From the NCBI RefSeq assembly GCF_027595985.1, contig NC_073307.1, positions 45,696,094-45,760,093 on the forward strand: a stretch of DNA of 64,000 nucleotides, read 5' to 3'. Positions 36,816 to 48,000 of the stretch are shown one piece after another. The notes under the pieces are model-generated. The model was not told the origin of the DNA and ran no database searches. It saw nothing but the letters and a program-made list of their open reading frames with translations. The position numbers were made by a program, and so were the translations under genes. The first letter of the stretch is position 1. Every line of letters starts with the position of its first letter. Source of the DNA: Sorex araneus (Eukaryota; Chordata; Mammalia; Eulipotyphla; Soricidae).

Positions 36816-37065
36816 GATTGTGATTATATCACTTGTATCACCTGTAGTCCCATTGATCTTCGATTTGCTCGAGCGGGCGCCAGTAACGTCTCCATTTGTC
36901 CCTATCGCGAGCCAGTGCAGCCCAATGATATCTGCTCACTCCAGGAACAGGAAGAGCGTCAAATCGTTCATTCAGGGATTTGACAAAGAAATCTGACCAT
37001 CTAGCTGGTGGGCAGCCGCGAGGTCTTCTGACGTCCTGTGGAATCCAGTTGGTAACAGCTCTAGT

Positions 37066-38745
37066 CTAACGGTCATCTCTGAATCGCATTACATGATCGG
37101 CCCATCTGATTTCTGATGCTTTGGCAAACGAGACAGCATCCCTGAATTTTAACCGTAGACAGAGGTCAGAACTCCAGATTCCTTCTCTCACCTGAGTGAG
37201 ATATGATATTCCCAGCATAGCTATTTCAATTCCTCTTTGGGATACCCTAATAGCATTCTCATCCTGTTTGCGTAGGGCCCAGGTCTCTGAAGCATATGTT
37301 AGTGCAGGAAGAACGGTGGAATCGAAAAGATGTGCCCGGAGTCGAAGGTTCTTTGTTCTCTTAACCACCTCTTTGATGCTCTTGAATGCATTCCACGCTG
37401 CTCTCTTCCTCCTTTGCAGTTCTGGCACCAAGTAGTTCCTCATATTGATTTCTCCACCCAGGTACACATAGCTGCTGCATTCGGAGATGATCGTTCCATT
37501 GAGAGCAAATGGAGCTTCAGGGATCAGTTCATTTTTCATGAGCTTTCCACACTCAAGGTCAAAGTCGGCCAGCATTTGTGCGGCTTGGCTAATGTTTGGT
37601 GTTATGAGAACGATGTCTTCAGCGAAGCAGAGGTGGTGTAATTGCCGACCGTCTATCTTCACTCCCATTTCTTCCCATTGCAGTCGATGCATGATGTTCT
37701 CAAGGGTGGCACTGAAGAGTTTTAGTGAAATGGTATCACCCTGCTGCACCCCTCTCTTTACATCAATGATCACTTCCTTGTAGAATGGTGAGATCCTGGT
37801 GGTGAATCCACAATACAGCTCAAGGAGGATTTTGATATACTGAGTTTGAACGCCCTGTTTGGCCAGGGCTTTGATGACTGCCTCAGTCTCAACAGAATCG
37901 AAGGCCTTCTTTAAGTCGGTGAATGTTAGACAGAGCGGCATCTTGAACTCTCGAGAAACTTTAATGAGTTTGGTCACTGTGTGGATATGGTCTATCGTGC
38001 TGAATCCCCTTTGGAACCCGGCTTGCTCACGTGGTTGTCCTTCGTCTAGTGTTCTGCCTATTCTATTCAGGATGACACGAGTGAACAACTTGTAGACGAC
38101 AGACAGCAGGCAGATTGGGCGATAGTTGCCGATGTCCTGGATGTCTCCCTTCTTGTACAACAGAACGGTCCTACTGGTTTTCCACTGATATGGAACCTTG
38201 CATTCAGACAGGTAGCATGTGAAGCGTCGGGCCAGTGTATTGGTGAGTACTGGTGGTAGATTCTTCAGGTGCTCAGGTCTGGCCTTGTCGAGACCAGATG
38301 CTGTTTGCGTCTTTACCAGCGAAATCCGGATTTCAGAAGGGAGAACGTTGAGAACAACATATCCATCCTGCGAAATTTGGTATGTGGGCAGGTGGACATG
38401 GCTGTCAAAGAGATCCGAGTAGAAGTCGTGAATAATTTTCTCCATTGCCTTTCTGGAGGATGTGATAGATCCATCGAGATGTTGGAGGGCAGTCATCTTG
38501 GTCTTGTAGTTGGCTAAGGGCAGGGGAGCGTTGCGAATACTTTTCCCGGCTTCTGCTGCACTGGCCAACACTGCTGCTCTTCTCTCTTTGAGGTCTTCCT
38601 TTATCACATCTCTGCACAGCTTTGTGAGCTCGGACATTAGCTTGTGGTTGCCTGAGGCTCGCGCCAAACAACATTGACGAATCAGCTCAAGAGTTTCCGA
38701 AGACAGGCGTCTGTTTGTGGCCTTCTCACTCTCAGCATTCTTCAC
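37066..38745 (-). CDS. RTE reverse transcriptase, long open fragment of a dead element
   Basis: 559 codons without a stop. RT motifs in order: WKTSRTVLLYKKGD and NYRPICLLSVVYKLFTR (residues ~190-220), the AGFQRGFSTIDHI motif (~240), the first catalytic Asp in LTFTDLKKAFDSVE (~275), RGVQQGDTIS (~330), and the catalytic box near 370 read as FAED instead of FADD (37626-37615). The region just after, around ECGKLMKNEL, appears shorter than in relatives, suggesting an in-frame deletion. A thumb/C-terminal region with LRAHLFDSTVLPALTYASETW follows. The altered catalytic Asp, the missing endonuclease start and the C-terminal stop make an active enzyme unlikely. Confidence 0.9.
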   Translation of the reverse strand: MKNAESEKATNRRLSSETLELIRQCCLARASGNHKLMSELTKLCRDVIKEDLKERRAAVLASAAEAGKSIRNAPLPLANYKTKMTALQHLDGSITSSRKAMEKIIHDFYSDLFDSHVHLPTYQISQDGYVVLNVLPSEIRISLVKTQTASGLDKARPEHLKNLPPVLTNTLARRFTCYLSECKVPYQWKTSRTVLLYKKGDIQDIGNYRPICLLSVVYKLFTRVILNRIGRTLDEGQPREQAGFQRGFSTIDHIHTVTKLIKVSREFKMPLCLTFTDLKKAFDSVETEAVIKALAKQGVQTQYIKILLELYCGFTTRISPFYKEVIIDVKRGVQQGDTISLKLFSATLENIMHRLQWEEMGVKIDGRQLHHLCFAEDIVLITPNISQAAQMLADFDLECGKLMKNELIPEAPFALNGTIISECSSYVYLGGEINMRNYLVPELQRRKRAAWNAFKSIKEVVKRTKNLRLRAHLFDSTVLPALTYASETWALRKQDENAIRVSQRGIEIAMLGISYLTQVREGIWSSDLCLRLKFRDAVSFAKASEIRWADHVMRFRDDR

Positions 38746-38815
38746 ACAGACATGGAGGTGCTAAACCAGTGGATAGTATTCCTCGTCGATGTTGTCAAGG
38801 ATGGCATCTTCCCGT

Positions 38816-38849
38816 CTTTGGCACTATTGTTGCTACAATAGTGCCAAAG
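38816..38849. repeat. Perfect hairpin inside the RTE coding region
   Basis: CTTTGGCACTATTGT (38816-38830), loop TGCT, and its exact reverse complement (38835-38849). It lies upstream of the 559-codon frame, where relatives have no such palindrome as far as I recall. A local template-switch duplication is likely. Confidence 0.95.
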
Positions 38850-39332
38850 AGTTCCCAGTTGGTGGTCATTCTGGGAGTTATCTTCTTAGACTTAAATTTT
38901 GCAGACTTTTCTCCCCACTCTGTGAAGTAGAATTTTGCACGAAGGAGATGATGGTCTGATCCCATTTGGAATTTTGTTTGGGACAACAGCGACATCGGTC
39001 AGGCAAAACCTTCGATTGAATATGATGTGGTCAATTTTACTGTGGAACTGTCCACCGGGAGACTCCCATGTCCAACGTTTAGATTCGGCTTTCTGGAACT
39101 TCGAGTTACCATGGGTGTCTTGGTTGACATGATGAATTCAGACAGTCTCTCACTCTTATTGTTCCATTCTAGGCCATGTGTCCCAATGTGGAATTCTTCG
39201 GGCGACCTTCTCTTGGCATTAAAATCACCAACAATGATCTTGTAGAAGGTGTGGTCTTCTTTATAGAACTATAAAAATATATTATATAAAAATATAAATA
39301 TATAATAAATATAAATAATATATTTATAAGAC

Positions 39333-40690
39333 AAGGTCAGCAAAACCCTTCACGATATTGAAGCGAAAGGTATCTTCAAAGATGACATGGAACTAAGCAA
39401 TCAAATAAAAACAGAGTTAAACAAATGGAACTACATTAAACTAAGAAGATTCTGCACCGCAAAAGACACAGGGACCAGAATACAAAAGCAATCTACAGAA
39501 TGGGAAAGGATATTCACCCAATACCCATCTGATAAAGGATTGATATCAAGAGTATACAAAGCACTGGTTGAACTCTACAAAAAGAAAACATCCAACCCCA
39601 TCAGAAAATGGGCCAAAGAAATGAACAGAAACTTTTCCGAGAAAGAGATATGAATGGCTAAAAGGTACATGAACAAATGCTCTACATCACTAATCATCAG
39701 GGAGATGCAGATCAAAACAACCATGAGATATCACCTCGCACCACAGAGAATGGCACACATCCAAAAGAGCAAAAGCAACTGCTGTTGGAGAGGATGTGGA
39801 GAGAAAGGGCCCTTCTACACTGCTAATGGGAATGCCGACTGGTCCAGCCAGCCCCTTTGGAAAACAATATGGATGATTCTTAAAAAATTAGAAATTGAGC
39901 TTCCATTTGATCCAGCAATATCACTGTTGGGAATATATCCTGGAGAAACAAAAAAGTATAGTCGAAATGACATCTGCACTTATATGTTCATCGCGGCACT
40001 GTTCACAATAGCCAAAATCTGGAAAAAACTTGAGTGCCCTAGAACAGATGACTGGTTAAAGAAACTGGTACATCTATACAATGGAATACTATGCAGCTGT
40101 TAGAAAATATGAAGTCATGAACTTTGCATATAAGTGGATCAACATGGAAAGTATCATGCTAAGTGAAATGAGCCAGAAAAAGAGGGACAGGCATAGAAAG
40201 ATTGCACTCATCTGTGGAATATAAAATAACAGAGTAGAAGACTTACATCCAAGAATAGTAGTATATAATGCCAGGAGGTTGGCTCCATAACTTGGAAGTG
40301 GGCCTCTCATGTTGGTGGAAAGTCATCCCAGATAGAGAAGGGAACACCAAGTAAAATGTGATTGGAGATCCTGCGCGGGGAGCAAAATGTGTGCTGAAAA
40401 TAAACTAGAGACTGAACACTATGGTCATTCAATGCCCCTGTTGCAAACCACAACACCCAAAAGGAGGGAGAGAGAACAAATGGGAATGCCCTGCCACAGA
40501 GGCAGGTTGGGGTGGGGAGTGGGATGGGGGGGAGGGAGGGATACTGGCTTCATTGGTGGTGGAGAATGGACACTGGTGGAGGAATGGGCTCTCGAACATT
40601 GCATGAGGGAAAAACAAGCACGAAAAGATGTGAATCTGTAACTCTACCCTCACTGTGACTCACTGAAGAAAATAAATAAATTAATTAAAA
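39333..40690 (+). mobile_element. L1 3' end, type I tail
   Basis: Starts at the ORF2 position equivalent to 47944 in the full-length L1. It includes the C-terminal ORF2 region (frames broken by a TGA at 39651-39653 and a frameshift near 39815), a type I 3' UTR and an A-rich tail running to about 40735. It sits about 65 AT-rich bases past the RTE 5' end. Confidence 0.92.
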
Positions 40691-40734
40691 ACATAAATTA
40701 AAAAATAAATAAATAAATTTAAAAAATAAAAGCT

Positions 40735-42516
40735 GAAGCTAATGCTGAGTAAAATATTAGTCATATATTCACACAATGCACTGTACCTCTACAAAATGCA
40801 TACAAGTGAGACAGTTCTTGCACTCCAGATACTTAAAACCTAAATATATATAAAAAAAGTCTAAATGTTAATAGAGATTTAAGACAGAAAAATTAAACAT
40901 AATATAGTCATCTACTTTTCTGATTGTTAAATAGAAATGAGAAACCAGTAGGTTTTTTCTTAATATTAGAAAAATAGATATTTTCTGTAAAAAGGAAATC
41001 AGAAATGAATTTAAAAAGTGTTTAAGCAACATTCTCTTTTCAGGTTTTTTAACTTTCCAGATTGTTCCTTCCCCACTACTTTGCTTTTATGGACTCTGGG
41101 ATAGATGCTCCTTTCTTCTCAAAGTATTCCTCACAACAAATAAGAGTACAAGTTGTCTTTAGCTAAACACTATTCTCTGTGCTGATGATTTATCATTTAT
41201 AGAAAAGAAGGGGTCTATCAGAAAGAACTAGACTAAGAACTGTGGGATTTGAATTCGAAGCCTAATTGGGAATTCATTCCGGCCATATTTGCTAAACTGC
41301 TCCATGACTCATTTCGCTTCATTGATAAAGTGAATATAATAATGTTTCTGTTGCCTTAAAAAATAACACTGAAAATAAAGATTGCCATGAACATTCCATG
41401 TGTTTCAAATTATTATTGTTAATAAACCTGCCAAAAAGTAAATCCAACTTTAGAACTGAAAGCCCCAAATGAATTTTTTATTTATTCAATCATATGGAAT
41501 CTTGAAGCACAATTAAAAGATCTCTGAGTGGCCCTAGGAAATAAGAGGTGGCAAAATGAAACAACACTGCTAAATACTAGCCTTTATAAAAAATTTCATT
41601 CTAGCCTCAGACGTACTGGTCTTTTTCCAGTTCCCACTAATAACTTTTTTTTTATCTAATCAATTAATTTGGTGATTTAAAAAAGGTCCAGGAACAAAGT
41701 AGTGAGCAGCTATTTTATGATTCTTGCTTTCCTCTTTAGCAGTTTCTTGCGTCATTTCCCCTTCCTCGGTGAGTTTATAATATAATGAGCTCCTGCTTTT
41801 ACCAAACCTTGGCAACATTGTTGGGATTTTTAGACTATTAGACTGTTCATGTCCTGTCTACATCTCTGTTCAACATTACCTTCAAAGAGCCTTCCACTTC
41901 CAAACCATCTTCATGTTAAGATGCCCCGCCTATTACTACATATCAATTACTCTCATAGCACCACTTTTATTTATCTCATTTGTTTATGAGATAAATAAGT
42001 GTTTTTATGTTATATTCTCTAATATATTTTATATTATAATATAATAATTTTATAATATAATATTATATTCTCTAATATAAGTTGATTCAATTTTGAATTC
42101 CTCAACTCTTCAATCCTATGCCAAAGCTATCAGTTAAATTTCCAGCTCCAAAATGCATCCAGTTAATTTTGTTGATCTTTATCTCTACTATTATTATTCT
42201 ATCTAGCTATAAATATCAATGTCTATCAATATTGAAATATCTCTCTAAGCAGATCTTGTTTGCATATTCACTCCAACACATTCAATTTTTTATAATAGTT
42301 TTAGTGATCTTTTTTACAAACTTAAGTCAGTGGCCAGCACAATGAATATGTACATCTTAACCAGCTTCCATCGCTGTCACTTTCCATCATGCAGCTATGT
42401 GTTAGCAATGTCTTTATAGTTTTCATTATCTGAAATTATCCTATTCTATTTGTTCACTTTCAAGCTTTCCACCTCTTTAACAAATATATTAGATCATTGA
42501 AGTTAAAAATTAGTTC
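40735..42516. other. Unassigned AT-rich sequence with one MIR
   Basis: No exon or recent repeat identified apart from the MIR at 41235-41385. AT palindromic stretches near 42005-42080 are low-complexity. Confidence 0.5.
41235..41385 (+). mobile_element. MIR fossil SINE
   Basis: TGGGATTTGAATTCGAAGCC, CCATGACTCATTTCGCTTCA and GATAAAGTGAATATAATAAT fit the MIR order (Gly-like head, core, AATAATA segment) with heavy decay. Confidence 0.65.
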
Positions 42517-43337
42517 CACCCAGAGATGAACCGAGAGCCGCGGCACGAGAAGCAGACCCTCCGCGCCTATTGACTGTGATCCTGAGGTCTCCTAACCCAT
42601 TTTGGCACAAGAGCGGATGCTGAGCCATGCATTTTGACTGTGAACTGAGCTACAACCTCGTGCAGCCCGGGGAGGGTTTTGTTTCCCTCTCCACCCCATT
42701 TTTCTGAGCGAAGATGGCGGCAGCGGCAGCAGCCATGCGGTGAGAGCCACCCTCTAAGACCCCTCCACCAGGAGGTAGGACTTTCTTTAGTGACGTAGCC
42801 TGTAGGTGTTCCTGGGAGGGGGGGCGTTCCCGGCGCGCCTTCCGCCCAGAGATGAACCGAGAGCCGTGGCACGAGAAGCAGACCCTCCGCGCCTATTGAC
42901 TGTGATCCTGAGGTCTCCTAACCCATTTTGGCACCAGAGCGGATTCTTGCAGCCATCCATTTTGACTGTGAACTGAGCTAAAATATTAGAAACCCAAAAG
43001 TCTCAGAGTCTTCACTCTCAGCAATGAAGAGAAATTATTAGATGATGCCTATTCAGCAGGACTGATTGTTGGGGAAAATTTCCAATCAATAATAGTGAGT
43101 TCTGTATGGAAATATGGAATGTACTCAATATATATAGAGAATAATGGGAATATCATTAGCTACTTAGATGGGGGGGTGGGGTGGGAGGGGGGTGTATTGG
43201 GGTTCTTGGTGGTGGAACGGGTGCACTGGTGAAGGGATGGTGGTTTAATCAGTATTTGACTGTGACTTAAACCTGAAAGCTTTGTATTTTTTTCTTGTTT
43301 TCACGGTGGTTCAATAAAATATTTCTTTAAGGAAAAA
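42517..43337 (+). mobile_element. L1-tailed composite with duplicated GC-rich head
   Basis: The head starts CCCAGAGATGAACCGAGAGC and is present twice (42519 and 42845), with the stretch ending ACCCATTTTGGCAC shared. The first copy continues into an AAGATGGCGGC motif (42711), a YY1-type site. The second joins a type II L1 tail (CACTCTCAGCAATGAAG, G-tract, CACTGGTGAAGGGATGG, AATAAAATATT). No coding potential. The same head end and tail follow the VNTR at 51440-51895. Confidence 0.75.
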
Positions 43338-43352
43338 AAAATTACATTTTTA

Positions 43353-44038
43353 GCCTTTTCAGGTTAGTGGAATGAACGGGCGCCATCCCATCTGTGCCTG
43401 CACCTCCCCCCGCCCCCGCGCTGACTTCCTCGGACCCTGGCTCCACCTTTCCTGAGCAACGCCCATCTAGACCCTCATCACCTTCCAGCGCAGGCCCACT
43501 GCTCCGCTCCCTTTTTCAGGTTAGTGGAGTGAACGGGCGCCATCCCATCTGCGCCTGCACCTCCCCACCCCCTGAGGTCACCCAGGCACATTTTGTTAGT
43601 GGGCATGGCTTCAACAAGGTGGGCGTGGCTTCAACAAAGTGGGTGTGGCTTCCTCCAGAGTGGCGGCCGCTTATGCGGCCGCAGTTATTATTTTTTTCAA
43701 ATACCAAGCAGTTATTTGGTACTTCTCAATATTCATCACCTATGTCCATGATTATTATCTTCGAGGGCCTTAAAATACTTCCTAAATAAGTTCCTAGCTA
43801 ATTCCAAATTTCAAAAACTACCAATGAGTAGAAGCAGCTATTCAAGCCAAACCTAAGAGACCTCATTCTCAAAAAGTATTGCTTGAACTTTCACATAAAT
43901 AATAGAGGAACATCAGAGAAGGACATCTTCTAGAGGGAGTACAGAAGAAATTGATCACCACTGATCAAGCCCATTTAGAATCCTTTTTCACAACCAGTGG
44001 TGAACTTTAAGGCCCCTTTGCCATACTACCACAGCAAT
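43353..44038 (+). promoter_or_regulatory. L1 5' UTR
   Basis: GC-rich start with a repeated segment: TTCAGGTTAGTGGAATGAAC at about 43367 and TTCAGGTTAGTGGAGTGAAC at about 43516, each followed by GGGCGCCATCCCATCTG. Three GTGGGCGTGGCTTC-like units follow, then two NotI-type octamers around TTAT (43663-43682). L1 5' UTRs normally hold an internal pol II promoter. No core motif can be assigned with certainty. Confidence 0.7.
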
Positions 44039-44976
44039 ATGAAGAAACAGCGCAAATCCCCGCCACAAGGAGAGGACGAAGAAAAGAGTCTTGATGCATC
44101 ACTAGACCTTACCTACAAACTGGAGCTCTCCGATAAAGAATTCAGAGCTGAAATCCTCAAGATGTTCAATCAACTCAATCGAAAGTTTGACAAGGTATTC
44201 CTTACATTAAAGGCAGACCTCACAGAAACGATACAACAGACAGCTGAGAAATTACGGGAAGAAATGAGAACAGAAAGAAGGAAATGTCACAAATCAAGGA
44301 TTCTGTAGATGAATTAAAAATCTCAGTGGGTGCCCTCAACAATAGAATGACTGCAGCAGAGGACAGAATCAGTGAGCTTGAAGATCAGCTCCAGGAAGCC
44401 TATAGGCAACAACAATCAATGGGGAGAGACCTCAAAATAGCTCTAGGGAGAATTCGAGTCCTAGGGGATGAATTCAAGAGGAACAACATTAGAATCATTG
44501 GACTACCAGAACCACAGGGAACCAACCCCAATGAAAAAGCCACAGTCAAAAAAATCATTGCTGAAAAGTTCCCAGAGCTGGACAATGCAGACATCCACAT
44601 TCAAGGAGCCAGAAGGGTACCAGCTAAAAGAGAACCTAACAGAAAAACTCCAAGACATATCATAGTTAGGATGATGGACGTAACAGATAGAGACACATTA
44701 CTGCAAGCTGCAAGGTCCAAGAAGGAAATCACATACAATGGAGCACCCCTTAGGTTCACAGCAGACCTATCGGAAGAAACCCTTCAAGCTCGAAGGCAGT
44801 GGTGGGATATAGTGAAAAAACTCAATGAGATGAATGCTTCACCAAGAATACTTTATCCGGCCAAACTCTCATTCAAACTCGAAGGAATTATACACTATTT
44901 TGGGGATAAACAACAACTCAGGAACTTCATAGACTCTAAACCAAACCTAAAAGAAGGTCTAAAGGGGCTACTATAA
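44039..44976 (+). pseudogene. L1 ORF1 (RNA-binding chaperone), one frameshift
   Basis: ATG at 44039 (MKKQRKSPPQG). The first ~79 codons run into a frameshift around 44275-44290; the rest stays open to TAA at 44974-44976. Domains: N-terminal coiled coil with Leu/Glu/Lys heptads, an RRM-like part with NNIRIIGLPE (around 44484-44513), and the C-terminal domain with ASPRILYPAKLSF (around 44838-44876). ORF1 protein forms trimers that coat L1 RNA. The single shift would abolish the full-length protein. Confidence 0.92.
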
Positions 44977-45019
44977 GACAAGAAAAACCCCTACAAGCAC
45001 AACAAATATTTACAGAAAG

Positions 45020-48000
45020 ATGGAACAAAACCCTATGACAATAATCTCTCTCAATGTCAATGGTCTTAATTCACCAATTAAGAGACACAGGCTGGCAAAA
45101 TGGATTCAGAGACTCAACCCAACATTCTGCTGCCTGCAAGAAACACATCTGAATAGCCAGAACAAACACAGACTCAAAGTCAAAGGATGGAAAACAATTC
45201 TGCAAGCAAACAACTCCCTCAAAAAAGCTGGGGTGGCTTTCCTAGTATCAGACAACATAGACTTCAGGTTGAAAAAGATTAGAAGGGATAGTGAAGGACA
45301 CTTTTTATTAATCAAGGGATATATACAGCAGGAAGAAATCACACTCCTAAACGTGTATGCACCCAATGAGGGACCAGCTAAATACCTACAACAGCTGCTA
45401 AAAGACCTTAAGAAGGACATTGTGGGCAACACGATAGTAGTTGGAGACTTCAACACCGCCCTATCACCTCTGGACAGATCAAGAAGATTAAAACTCACCA
45501 AGGAAATAATGGCTTTGAAGGAAGAAATAGAAGAGAGAGGCCTAATAGATCTATACAGGGCTCTATATCCAAAAAAAAGGGAATACACTTTCTTTTCCAG
45601 TGCACATGGAACATTTTCCAGACTAGACCATGCGCTGGGCCACGCAACATACCTCAACAGAATCAACAAAATAGACGTTGTTCCAGCTATTTTTTCAGAC
45701 CATGATGCACTGAAAATAGAAGTTAATCATGGACAGATGCAGAAAAATAAATCAAACACCTGGAAATTAAATAACTCGATGTTGAACAATGAGTGGGTCA
45801 GGAAGGAAAACAAGGAGGAAATCAAAAGGTACCTGGAAACAAATGAGAATGAAGACATGAGCTACCAGAACCTGTGGGACGCAGCTAAAGCCGTTTTAAG
45901 GGGAAAATTTATAGCTCTGCAAGCATATCTCAGGAAGGAAGAAAGGGCCCACATAAATAACTTGACTTCACAGCTCAAGACCTTAGAAAAGGACCAACAA
46001 AAGAAGCCCAAACCAGGCAGAAGGAAAGAGATAATAAAACTTAGAGCAGAAATTAACAACATGGAAACCCAAAAGACAATTCGAAAGATCAATGAAACCA
46101 AGAGTTGGTTCTTTGAGAAAATAAATAAGATTGATAAACCACTAGCAAGACTCACAAAGAAAGAGAGAGAGAACACTTATAAGTCGAATCAGAAATGAAA
46201 AGGGGGACATCACAACAGAAACCAATGAAATTCAAAAGATCATCAGAGACTACTTTGAAAATCTGTATGCCACAAAACAAGAGAACCTAGAAGAAATGGA
46301 TAAATTCCTGGATTCCTATAATCTCCCAAGGCTAAACCAAGAAGACCTGGAGTTCCTGAATAGTCCTATTAACATCAAGGAAATTGAAACGGTAATCAAA
46401 AGTCTTCCCAAAAACAAAAGCCCAAGCCCAGACGGATTCACTAGCGAATTCTTCCAAACATTTAAAGAGGACCTATTGCCAGTTCTTCTCAAGCTTTTCC
46501 AGGAAATTGAAGAAACAGAAACAGTCCCAAACAGTTTCTATGAGGCTCACATTTCCCTAATACCAAAAGCAAACAAGGACACCACAAAAAAAAGAAAACT
46601 ACAGGCCAATATCCTTGATGAACACAGATGCGAAGATTCTCAACAAAATATTAGCAAACAGAATTCAACAACTCATCAAAAAGATCATACACCACGACCA
46701 AGTGGGATTCATCCCGGGGATGCAAGGATGGTTTAACATTCGGAAATCAATCAACATAATACATCATATCAACAAAAGAAAAGATAAAAATCATATAATC
46801 ATATCAATAGATGCAGAGAGAGCATTTGACAAGATCCAGCACCCCTTTATGATGAAAACTCTCACCAAAATGTGTATAGAAGAAACCTTCCTCAATATAG
46901 TCAAAGCCATCTACCACAAGCCTATGGCAAGCATCATCCTCAATGGGGAAAAACTAAGACCGTTCCCTCTGAGAACAGGGACAAGACAAGGATGCCCACT
47001 CTCTCCTCTTCTGTTCAATATAGTACTGGAAGTACTTGCAATAGCGATTAGGCAAGAAAAAGTTATTAAGGGCATTCAGGTAGGAAAGGAAGAAATCAAG
47101 CTCTCACTATTTGCTGATGATATGATATTATACTTAGAAAATCCTAAAACCTCTACCAAGAAACTCCTAGAAACAATAGACTCATATAGTAAAGTTGCAG
47201 GCTATAAAATCAATACCCAAAAGTCCATGGCTTTCTTATATGCAAATAGTGAGAGAGAAGAAAGCGCATGATAAAAGCTATCCCATTCACAATTGTGCCT
47301 CAAAAAATCAAATACCTCGGAATCAGCTTAACTAAGGAGGTAAAGGACTTGTATAATGAAAACTACAAAACGCTACTTCAGGAAATAAAAGAAGACATGA
47401 GGAAATGGAAAAATATCCCCTGCTCATGGATTGGAAGAATTAATATTGTCAAAATGGCAATTCTCCCCAAAGCATTGTACAAATTCAATGAGATCCCTAT
47501 AGGGATACCCCTGTCATTCTTCAAAGAAATGGAGCAAGCGCTCCTGAAATTCATATGGAACAATAAGCCCCCACGAATAGCTAAAGCAATTCTTGGGAAA
47601 AAGAAAATGGGAGGAATCAACCTCCCCAACTTCCAACTCTACTACAAAGCGGTAGTCATTAAAACAGCTTGGTACTGGAACAAAGGCAGAGCGGCAGACC
47701 AATGGAACGGGGTTGAATATTCTGACACATCCCCCCAAATATATGACCATCTAATCTTTGATAAGGGAGCAAAAAAGGCGAAGTGGAGCAAGGAAAGCAT
47801 GTTTAACAAATTGTGCTGGCAAAACTGGACAGCTACATGCAAAAAAAATGGGCTTAGACCTCCACCTATCACCATGTACAAAAGTTAGATCAAAATGGAT
47901 TAAGGACCTCAACATCAGACCAGAATCCCTAAGATACATTGAAGACAAGGTCGGCAAAACCCTCCACGACATTGAAGCCAAAGGTATCTTCAAAGCTGAC

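Larger units (their letters stand above)
36823..39267 (-). pseudogene. RTE-clade non-LTR retrotransposon, 5'-truncated
   Basis: Reads 5' to 3' from 39267 to 36823. The remaining endonuclease end carries VGDFNAK (39232-39212) and SDHHLL (38959-38942) but is frameshifted between them. A 559-codon frame (38745-37066) follows with the reverse transcriptase core. Translation would stop at TAG 37068-37066 in place of a tryptophan codon; beyond it 75 more codons stay open to TGA at 36840-36838. The 3' end is a short GTGATAC-type repeat, not poly(A), typical of RTE elements. RTE elements copy themselves by target-primed reverse transcription. The RT closely resembles proteins annotated in parasitic nematodes, as I remember them. 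It is absent from copy 1, so it inserted after the duplication. Confidence 0.92.

Noticed and set aside
42715..42742. First coding exon of a housekeeping gene (ATG plus Ala repeats, then GTGAG)
   Set aside because: It sits inside a repeated composite head ending in an L1 tail. No downstream exon was found, and the motif is better read as a YY1 site.
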